Source: a virus | Length of the DNA: 31,560 nucleotides | Reading direction: 5' to 3' (one strand) | IMG/VR virus record: IMGVR_UViG_3300008450_000262 | Coordinates: 1-31,560 of that record | Position numbers and translations under genes: made by a program | Notes under the pieces: generated by a model | The model's database searches: none | Told to the model about the DNA's origin: nothing | The model's input: the letters and a program-made list of their open reading frames with translations, nothing else | In this document: one piece after another, positions 25,001 through 31,560 of the stretch | How positions within the stretch are numbered: position 1 is the first letter of the stretch | How the letters are laid out: every line of letters begins with the position of its first letter

Positions 25001-28000
25001 GAAATGGTTTCAGAAAAAGCCTTATTAGAAGCTTTTGAAGGATTCAGAAGAAGAACTCGTGCAGCTGGCTTTTCTCGTCGTGCAATGAAGCGAATTGAAG
25101 AAGCTGACCCAGCATTAGCTACTTATCATGGACAAAAAATTACCGATCTTCAAAATGTTCAGGAAAAAATAGATTTTGCTAACGTCCTGCTTAGAGGCGT
25201 AGACAGAGATGCAAATATTCTTAGAAGACAGGGCATCGATCCTGTTGCGCTATATCAAAGCGGATCCAGGATCAATAAAGTATTAGAGGAAGCAGATCTG
25301 TTGTCTGGTTCTCAAATTCGTTCTGTTAGTCCAACAATTATTTCAAGAGAAGATGAATTAACAAATGAAATGTTTAAGTTTCTAATTCAAAGAAATGAAT
25401 TAGTTTCAAATAGCACTAGACAAACATTTGGTCAAAATTTTATTAAAATAAACCAAGCACTGACAAGCATGGCAAAAGAAATACCAGCTGGTGAACTAGC
25501 TGAAGCACAAGCTGCGGCCTTTGGTGCACTAACTAACCTTAACTCGGTAAGAGCAAATAGATCTTTCTTAAAAGAGATTGAAGTTCAAAGAAGAGCGTTA
25601 GCAAACGTTATTGAATCTTTAGAGTCTGCTCCAGAATTGGCGCAACCATTTATTAGTGGTTCCATTGAACGAGTTGGGGAAATAGGAAGACTTGGTTTAT
25701 TTAAAAAATTATTATATCCATCATTAAGTACAGCTTCTTTCAAAATATCTCATCTAGCAACAGACCCACTTGGTTCCGCAACTGGCCCCGGTGCTGACGT
25801 TTTACTAGTTCCTACTTTTGGTAGCGTATTTTCTAGAAATCCAATAGGCGCCCTCAAGAGCGTTGCTGGTATTAATACGTACAGTAGTCCAGAGAGTTAT
25901 TCAAATTTATCAGCCGCAGTTTCTCATGGTGTTGAAAGATTAAACAAATACTTTGGAACAGTAGGCTTACAGCTAGACGTTAATCAGTATGGTTCGCCAT
26001 TAGACTTGTTTGCTAGGGGCATGGTAGGCAAGAGGGTTTTGCCACTTTATGCTGGTGGCATGGCCTTTATGACTGCTGACAGAACAATTGGCGGGATGGT
26101 CAACGAAAAAGATGCAAGAGGAGAAAGAGTTTATTCTCCATTTTTTGTCGGAGCTGCCGCAAAAGCTGTTGGAGAAATTCACGCCCTAGGAGCTGGAGCT
26201 ATGCCCGGCGGTATGAGCTACGAAGAAAAGAGAGAGCAGCTTTTTGAAGGAGAGGTTCCCATAAGACAGGGTCGTTTTTGGCCCTTGGGCAATACACCCT
26301 TTATGGGCGGAAAGATAATGTATTATAGGCCCAGTATTTATCGCAAGATTGAAACTGGCGCCATGTTTACATCTGACACCTATGGTTCGCCTATTGAAAG
26401 AGCTTTATTCTATACTGATATATCACCATTGCGTCCTTTAGATCCTTATCGTTTCGAAAGAAAACACTATGAAGATAGACCGTATCCTATTACTGGAGAA
26501 TATTTTTCTGGTCCATTTGGTCCGCTGACTCCCGCCTTAAATGCTACTGTTGGAAGAGTACTAAAGCCACAAATAAAAATGCATGAGCAAGAGGTTTCTC
26601 AAGCATTATCAAATTATGCTCCGGCAGGACAATCTGGCGCATATGATGCTAGCGCTTATTTGCGACAAATTTCAATGCCTATGCTTCCTGGGCAGGCTCC
26701 GCAGCAACAGTTTGGTCAAGCGTCAATTGGCGGAGCTATGCAGGGAGCAGGACCAATTATGTCTATGGGCATGTCTTCTGGCGGACCTGGTCCGGGTATG
26801 CAGGCATCATCAAACGCCGAGCTAGCAGGTAGAGCTGGAGCTTTGAATACAGCTAAATATTCAACGATGCAAAACATAGGGCAGATAAATAGTCAGTATG
26901 CCCAAATGGCATATGGTCCGCCGAAAACTCCTGGCATGATGCCACCAAGAATAGTTGGTGCAGGATCGCCAATTTCTGTTGGTGATCCACAGGTTCAGAT
27001 ACAAGAATTTGGCTATAGAACACAGGAAGCCTTGGGTATATATGGTTTTGCTGGCGCAGCATTTAGGGAATCCTTTGGTTATGGTCAGGGTGACTTTGAG
27101 CCCCAAAGGGCAGTTCTTCAGTCTGCATCTAAAGCTTACGGAATGAGTAGACAGTTTTGGGACTATAACCTTGGAGGACTTGGTGACGTTCCGATGTTGG
27201 GTGGAAGGAACTTTGGTTCAATAGAATTTTCTGAAATAACTAGAAGATTTATACCAAAAGAAAGAACTGGAGTTGATTATCTTAATCCTATACAAAATAC
27301 AATGGGACAACAGTATCCATTTTTACCAGGCCCAGAATATTACTTAGACTTTACTAGAGGAGATCCGTTCACTAAAGTCCAAGAAGGAGAATTGCGTTTG
27401 CCAGGAGTGGCATACGAAAGGCTAAATCAACTTCGTTCTGATGAAACTGGAAGATATGGTTTATTAGATCAATTTAAGATCTTAGGAGATGTTGCGCCCT
27501 ACTCTAAACAATATAGATATTTAGATAAAAAAATAGATAGTTATCTTAACGACCCTTCGGAAAAATTAGAGGCAGATAACATTAGAAATAGAGTAGCCTC
27601 TATACAGCAAAAAGAAAACTTCTCCGAATATAGTCATGTTGGTAAAACAGCAGCAGAGGCTGGAACAAATCCTTTAATTCATAATATATCTCGTGCAGCA
27701 GAATATATTGCGCATAGAGATACTTTTATAAATAGAAAGTTTATTAATAAACAAACTGCGGTTGAGGATTGGGAAAGAAACAATGTTTATGGCGCAACTT
27801 TCCCAGAATGGCAAAGGCCTTTTGAAAGCTTTGTGGAGCCAATGATAAATAAAGCAGCAGACCGCAATCCAATAGCTGCTTCTGCAAGCTTGGCTGCTGC
27901 AGGCCTTTTTGCTGGCAGGACTCAGCCAGGTAAGTTGGTTATGTCTGGCTTGGGTGCAGTGACTGGACTAGCAGCTTCCGCCGGGGCAAATCTTCAGGAG

Positions 28001-28711
28001 GCAATAACTGGGGATAGATTTATTCCAACCGAAAGAAAGAAAGAACTAGCTCTTGAAGAGTATTCTGATATTTTAACTTATGTCAAAAATACAAGACTAG
28101 CCAATATGGCTGAAGCATCTGGTGATGCAGCGGCAGCTTTCCAATTTAGTTCTGCAGCAAAAAGAACAATGTATGGTGCGCCCATACAGGATATTGGCAC
28201 TGGAAAATATGGAACAGATGTTGAATCTCTTTCTCTTGCTATTCCTAAAAGAAAAAGAGAACACTTTAAGGCAATGATAAATGCTCCAGAGCAAGATAGA
28301 GAAAGAATACTTTCAACAGCTGGCAGATTAGAAAGAAGAATATACGAAGCTGCATGGGGTATGCAGGTGGAAAAGCGCCCAGAATTAACAGACTATTTCA
28401 GCAGACACGAGCTGCCAGATGAAGGCTGGGAAGGGTGGCATCCCAATACTAATATGGATTCTGTTAAAATTAAAATAGGCCAACACATGGGTCTTGAAAT
28501 GTCTCAAATGGGTTACTATCCACAACAGATAAGAGAAGCAAATCTTGCTAATCCAAGCTACCCTCGGTTCGGTTACTCTTCGGACTCCAATGCAGACGTA
28601 GCATATAGATTGCGATCTTTAATGAATGGCATGGGGGTTACTGGTTCCGTAACGCCTGTGATGAATCCATTTGGTGGTCAACAAGTTGACATAAGTGCAG
28701 GAGTTAGATAA
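22016..28711 (+). CDS. Giant protein in tape-measure position
   Basis: The 2231-residue product starts at TTG 22016, with AGGTAGGAAA just upstream; the first ATG (22082) has no ribosome site. The place directly after the chaperone pair is that of the tape measure protein, which sets tail length and is ejected ahead of the DNA. Hydrophobic Ala/Gly/Val stretches near residues 45-65, ~1337-1360 and 1952-1992 fit membrane insertion on ejection. Residues ~1553-1652 are a Met/Gly/Pro/Gln-rich linker (e.g. MLPGQAPQQQFGQASIGGA). Unlike many tape measures, it has few long coiled coils and much Arg/Tyr/Pro/Gly-rich, globular-looking sequence, with no lysin or peptidase motif that I recognise. A large ejected internal protein is the alternative. 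Confidence 0.6.
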   Translation: MIRDPGPIHNLGYSVTSRDVPTMIDEERGDAPNSSFISKALNNHPVLRFVSTAATTMASAFVLSKITKQGGLKLAKTVQDRADSGASRFASNIVNVFPKIRREFDELSGVSRMIDGNTPDQIDPYSRLVFETAEGKLTTGVIKHTDRGYHWTAGEISKSGKGIEYETAGIWGFREEAQSRLVSMARRMPYELPAMYVGQKAIVDPIFGGRDDSKVKWYNPVDVVTDFVKDSTINLVTMMIPMEVGGAAIGNARSSLSNFRYSMSDLARSTGTTDLKTRSSRAFVNLADMLSEVGHDLADITQKGLKVSAQTSGAIKAATTEYSQQRVDINAILSRTRNLRAKQIYEDSKGSKLKRARNVATQYAFGNDASGNSGYLDLFPGLRGVGSAVRQGINQFRKVGYGYDVITRAIDFDAAVQRYGAANPNAFRTELKGIVGNLQANSSNRMTTMASKIARTFGGPAGSDNFYASEFYKGIEQTEYKKVLYKSLMERTATSDRDEFARTIAKFVDDIDVSKTAMEPSRRVTIGETKILLDGDEPFDEIINRFKGTLAKTRADEFVQKVGNSDVLKDSIIDANRLFTGAQFQAALKGKANKAYKAFQEQGMVKVAGKVLKTKKADFEDFLDLDNLSYAQKDFLVKRSAQRLGMRLKTADGRDLTRGELGESLGKVGLNIKDAGQLRSFLVREKQISSGVFASGFNLLGLRRITVDEANQRGVFANVDDETKRVINQMSSSMVRADPTTTAASVSVLPDVFITKTGSILDVSGIRQSARNVGNFLANDLRIPVLGFNPADLAAKQSFNEMSGRAPFQFIQGRVSQPFLQGADKSADFYLFYSGGRTKGNVMAFNYNVMAQQYTSRTLDGTFRPLAKNSSQLLTRAARNAAAERDAESLNSLSYQEGTFRSRFFSGLSRFGMTPEREFRFREFFDINYDQPNSVFGFLSRFSRRNIDPENPRFLAQVMTGKEIPTKAGTAKRNIVKSADGTVEKINVIDVASGEEMVSEKALLEAFEGFRRRTRAAGFSRRAMKRIEEADPALATYHGQKITDLQNVQEKIDFANVLLRGVDRDANILRRQGIDPVALYQSGSRINKVLEEADLLSGSQIRSVSPTIISREDELTNEMFKFLIQRNELVSNSTRQTFGQNFIKINQALTSMAKEIPAGELAEAQAAAFGALTNLNSVRANRSFLKEIEVQRRALANVIESLESAPELAQPFISGSIERVGEIGRLGLFKKLLYPSLSTASFKISHLATDPLGSATGPGADVLLVPTFGSVFSRNPIGALKSVAGINTYSSPESYSNLSAAVSHGVERLNKYFGTVGLQLDVNQYGSPLDLFARGMVGKRVLPLYAGGMAFMTADRTIGGMVNEKDARGERVYSPFFVGAAAKAVGEIHALGAGAMPGGMSYEEKREQLFEGEVPIRQGRFWPLGNTPFMGGKIMYYRPSIYRKIETGAMFTSDTYGSPIERALFYTDISPLRPLDPYRFERKHYEDRPYPITGEYFSGPFGPLTPALNATVGRVLKPQIKMHEQEVSQALSNYAPAGQSGAYDASAYLRQISMPMLPGQAPQQQFGQASIGGAMQGAGPIMSMGMSSGGPGPGMQASSNAELAGRAGALNTAKYSTMQNIGQINSQYAQMAYGPPKTPGMMPPRIVGAGSPISVGDPQVQIQEFGYRTQEALGIYGFAGAAFRESFGYGQGDFEPQRAVLQSASKAYGMSRQFWDYNLGGLGDVPMLGGRNFGSIEFSEITRRFIPKERTGVDYLNPIQNTMGQQYPFLPGPEYYLDFTRGDPFTKVQEGELRLPGVAYERLNQLRSDETGRYGLLDQFKILGDVAPYSKQYRYLDKKIDSYLNDPSEKLEADNIRNRVASIQQKENFSEYSHVGKTAAEAGTNPLIHNISRAAEYIAHRDTFINRKFINKQTAVEDWERNNVYGATFPEWQRPFESFVEPMINKAADRNPIAASASLAAAGLFAGRTQPGKLVMSGLGAVTGLAASAGANLQEAITGDRFIPTERKKELALEEYSDILTYVKNTRLANMAEASGDAAAAFQFSSAAKRTMYGAPIQDIGTGKYGTDVESLSLAIPKRKREHFKAMINAPEQDRERILSTAGRLERRIYEAAWGMQVEKRPELTDYFSRHELPDEGWEGWHPNTNMDSVKIKIGQHMGLEMSQMGYYPQQIREANLANPSYPRFGYSSDSNADVAYRLRSLMNGMGVTGSVTPVMNPFGGQQVDISAGVR

Positions 28712-28713
28712 AT

Positions 28714-31560
28714 ATGATGGGAAAAATAGCATCCTTTTTACAAGGGAGACGAGAACAGATTCCGGAATATGAATCTATTAACGATTATTTAGCCTCCTAT
28801 TTGTCTCCTCTTTCTCCAGAAAAACAAGTTAGAGCCGCCAGAAGAATTTTAGGTAAAATTCCTACTGGACAGAAAAAGCTAATAGAACCATTTGTTGATC
28901 CTTCTGATAATATTTTAAAGTATAGATCAGCTTATGATGATCCGGATCCTGCAATTGGCAGAAAAGTTTTTGATACCGTTGATGATGCTATTCAGTATTT
29001 TTCTTCTCTACAGATAACAGAAGTTTATAGAATATCTAAACAAGATGTTCCAGTTGTTTATAGAGGCTATGCGGAAGTTTTGAAGGATATAGAAAGAAAT
29101 GCTATTGCACAAAATCTATTTGGAATAGAAGGTTTAGAAATGAACATTGCTATTCATAAAGGGCAAATGGATTCCCAGCAGGGCAATGAGGCGCTAAAGG
29201 CTTTCTTTAAAACGCAAAAAGAAAAAGGATATGGTCTACTCCTGCCTACTGATGAGGGGGGTGTAGCAATGAATCTTGTTGCAACAATTGCAGGAAAAAG
29301 ACAGGTTTTAAATCTGGAGCAAACTTTAGAGGTAATGCAATCAGCGAATGTTTCCATCATAGACCCAGATGTTTTAGAAGAAGCAATGAGATCTGGTAAC
29401 AAAAAACTCGCCTCCTTGATTCAAAAGTTGGACAAGAGATTGCGCGGAGTGTTGTCACCAAGAGAAATTTCTATTGCTGGCGACGCAATGAGAAGGGTCC
29501 TTGATGAAGTAGGTAAGCCAGGGATGTCATTTGCTGACTCAATTCTTAATACTGATCCGGTTTATGAAGCATTAGGATTGGCTCTAGATGTAGATACATT
29601 AAAAAATGTTTCTACAATGAAAAATGCCGAAAAAGCCGCAGATGCTGCACAAAGAATAAAAGATTCCTGGATGATCAAAGGAACTGATAGATCTAAAGAG
29701 TTTTACAAAACAATATTAGATGAAGTTATCCAAGGCCAAAGCGGTCCTTCAAAAAAGTTGGCTGGAAAAGAAAGTCAAATATATGCAGACGTTACAAGCT
29801 ACCTCAAGATCGCAATGCAAGATGCGATAGACAGTGGAGATGTTGATATTACGGTAGGCAAATATGGTACAGATGTTCTAAAGAAAAAATTAGGCTCGTT
29901 AAAAGAAACTCTTGAGAAAAAAGCAGGAGGCAGCGAAGCTGCTCTTAAAGCAATAGATCAAAAATTCAGTATAATTGATATTCTTCTGGATGAAATTGAA
30001 AAAGGATCAGATGGCTCAATGTTGATCAATACTCCGTATACTAAAGCTATTCAAAGAGGCTATCAAGCTGAATTAGATGAGCTAGATAAGCGTTACGCAC
30101 AAGCTAAAGATAGACTAGAAAAAGAAGATATTCTTTTAAAGAAAAGAGAAATTCAAAAATCGATGAGCCAATTAGATGAATCAAAAGGTTTATCTCAAAT
30201 AACTGTTCGTGGCAACGTCGTATTTGATCAGGGTGATGCAACTAGGCCTGCAAGAATATTTTCCCTAAAAGGCGCAGCAATGGATGTTGAATTTACCGGA
30301 AGGTATACCAAGTATTCAATTGTTGCACCTAAAGCCACAACAAAGAGGGAAACAAGAATATCTGGAGTTAGAGATATACTAAATATAAGCGGAACTGGGG
30401 AGTCCAAGGGTGCAGTCTACGCAGACCCGATGCTTGATGCATTTCACTCTGCAGTATTCGGTTCAACGCAATCGCAAAAGTTGGGCAGAGAATATTCACA
30501 GCAAGTACAAAAAGAATTAAACGCAATGTTGAAGGCAAATAGAATTGACGAAAGTAGCACCTTCTTCCAGTCTTTGCAAAGAGCTGCTAATGAAATGTCT
30601 AGCGATCTATTAGAAACTCAACAATATTCACAGCTTATGCACAGGACGTTGGCTCAAGAAATATTGGCAATACACAAGAGTGGAGTTCCGTTGGATCAGC
30701 ATCCTAGGGCCATGAATAGAATTTTAGACTTTGCTCAGAAAGAATTTTTTAAACTAAAGAAAGGAATTCCCCTACCAGTAATGCCCGATGTTTACAGATT
30801 TGCCTTAAATGCAGAGTCAACTCAGGTTGGAATTTCTGGTGGAAGAATGTTCCTAGATATGGCCGATTCTAATATAGCCATGGATGAAGGATTTAGTATA
30901 AATACTACTAGGGTAAGATTTTCTAATCACAATTTATTGATGACCGAAAGAGACGTAATAAGATTTCACCATGCACTTGGTGGGTTCGACCTTGACGACA
31001 AGGGTCTACCAGTACTTGGTACATATATGTCTAACGGTAAAAGGCGTTTGGCCATGGCAATGGCTCGTCAGCCTACGGGCGCAGGAGAAATGGTAGGATT
31101 TGTTGAATTTAGAGACGTAGAAAGCTATAGAGAATTATTTGGTCATAATAAAGACTTCCTTAAGACATTGGATCAAATGATTTTAGACGAAGAAGAAAAG
31201 TTGGCATACCTTCAGGGTTCTGGTGGCTCTCCGGCATTACAGCGATTGAATATATTAAAAGAAAATTTAACAGGCAAACTTACAGCTGAAGACATGACTC
31301 GAATTGATGAGTCAGGTATATTAGATCAGTTGGAAGAAACAATAATAGATGTTAGAGATAGACTGTATGGTGGCAAAGCTAGAACTTTTAATAGATCATA
31401 TTTTGAAGCTCTCGGCGTATTAAAGCAAGGCGAAAGTACAGTCAATTTTTTTGCAGGATCAAGGCTTGTTGATTTTGCTGGAGTTGATCCAGGTTTAGCT
31501 TCTTTAGGTTTTCAAAAGTTAAAAACTGAAGTAATGACTCTAAATCTTGAAAATGACGTC
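28714..31560 (+). CDS. Giant protein, 3'-truncated; possible divergent RNA polymerase-like domain
   Basis: The frame is open for 949 codons from the ATG at 28714 (AGGAG at 28699-28703) to the right edge; I translated it throughout and found no stop. Residues 1-450 are mostly helical and charged. Residues ~450-485 form a coiled coil (LDELDKRYAQAKDRLEKED). A beta-rich block follows (~493-570: TVRGNVVFDQG, TKYSIVAPKATTKRETRISG), then helices. At 688-700, LPVMPDVYRFALNA resembles the 'LNRAPTLHRLGIQA' element before the RNA polymerase beta' active site. At 755-762, LGGFDLDD resembles LGDFDGDx, with the first Asp replaced by Gly. The gene starts three bases after the tape-measure-position gene. It could also be a tail or ejected structural protein with a chance acidic loop. 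The function is unproven. Confidence 0.7.
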   Translation, partial: MMGKIASFLQGRREQIPEYESINDYLASYLSPLSPEKQVRAARRILGKIPTGQKKLIEPFVDPSDNILKYRSAYDDPDPAIGRKVFDTVDDAIQYFSSLQITEVYRISKQDVPVVYRGYAEVLKDIERNAIAQNLFGIEGLEMNIAIHKGQMDSQQGNEALKAFFKTQKEKGYGLLLPTDEGGVAMNLVATIAGKRQVLNLEQTLEVMQSANVSIIDPDVLEEAMRSGNKKLASLIQKLDKRLRGVLSPREISIAGDAMRRVLDEVGKPGMSFADSILNTDPVYEALGLALDVDTLKNVSTMKNAEKAADAAQRIKDSWMIKGTDRSKEFYKTILDEVIQGQSGPSKKLAGKESQIYADVTSYLKIAMQDAIDSGDVDITVGKYGTDVLKKKLGSLKETLEKKAGGSEAALKAIDQKFSIIDILLDEIEKGSDGSMLINTPYTKAIQRGYQAELDELDKRYAQAKDRLEKEDILLKKREIQKSMSQLDESKGLSQITVRGNVVFDQGDATRPARIFSLKGAAMDVEFTGRYTKYSIVAPKATTKRETRISGVRDILNISGTGESKGAVYADPMLDAFHSAVFGSTQSQKLGREYSQQVQKELNAMLKANRIDESSTFFQSLQRAANEMSSDLLETQQYSQLMHRTLAQEILAIHKSGVPLDQHPRAMNRILDFAQKEFFKLKKGIPLPVMPDVYRFALNAESTQVGISGGRMFLDMADSNIAMDEGFSINTTRVRFSNHNLLMTERDVIRFHHALGGFDLDDKGLPVLGTYMSNGKRRLAMAMARQPTGAGEMVGFVEFRDVESYRELFGHNKDFLKTLDQMILDEEEKLAYLQGSGGSPALQRLNILKENLTGKLTAEDMTRIDESGILDQLEETIIDVRDRLYGGKARTFNRSYFEALGVLKQGESTVNFFAGSRLVDFAGVDPGLASLGFQKLKTEVMTLNLENDV

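Noticed and set aside
29053-29070. V-V-Y-R-G-Y at residues 114-119 of the right-edge giant protein, reminiscent of the first motif of some ADP-ribosyltransferases.
   Set aside because: No STS or ExE-type motifs follow at suitable spacing, so the match is too short to support the enzyme.

Overview
The window looks like part of the virion-structure region of a tailed phage with a contractile tail (Caudoviricetes, myovirus morphology). Every supported gene is on the + strand, most neighbours are spaced by fewer than 60 bases or overlap, and the order follows the canonical head-to-tail path: portal, prohead protease/scaffold, major capsid protein, neck adaptor and stopper, tail completion, sheath, tube, tail assembly chaperones, then a very large tape-measure-position protein. 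The DNA is AT-rich. There are no tRNA, rRNA, integrase, terminase, replication or lysis genes in view, and the host cannot be named from the sequence.

Layout. 1-2035: 3' part of a tail fibre/tip protein with a C-terminal S74 self-cleaving chaperone. 2065-2449: two small ORFs. 2509-8839: head module (portal, small coiled-coil protein, a glycosyltransferase-like gene, a protease fused to a scaffold-like tail, a probable head accessory protein, HK97-fold major capsid protein), closed by a strong terminator at 8886-8925. 8976-13078: a cassette of fibre/decoration-type proteins inserted between capsid and neck genes. 13095-16823: neck genes, among them a first sheath-like protein with an Ig-like N-terminus. 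16936-18889: main sheath plus main tube, ending in a second terminator (18910-18952). 18963-20774: two further tube-like paralogues. 20814-22002: a paralogous pair of probable tail assembly chaperones. 22016-28711: a 2231-residue protein in the tape-measure position. 28714 to the right edge: a second giant protein, open for 949 codons and running out of the window.

Expression logic visible in the sequence. A 17-base element, TTACTATTAAAATAGAT, is repeated exactly upstream of the protease (5302-5318) and upstream of the post-capsid cassette (8938-8954). A close variant precedes the portal (2474-2487). All three sit 35-37 bases before a start codon and contain the small dyad CTAT-N4-ATAG. Two other gaps carry an extended -10 (TGATATAAT, 2033-2041 and 20778-20786). 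The two terminators directly follow the genes whose products are needed in the most copies (capsid protein; sheath plus tube), and these genes also use CGT/CGC arginine codons where their neighbours use AGA.

Most worth a second look: the right-edge giant ORF has a weak but ordered resemblance to the catalytic double-psi beta-barrel of multisubunit-type/YonO-like RNA polymerases (a P-x-V-Y-R element followed by L-G-G-F-D-L-D-D). If real, it could be a divergent or degenerate virion-associated polymerase encoded beside the tape measure gene. This is a hypothesis, not an identification.
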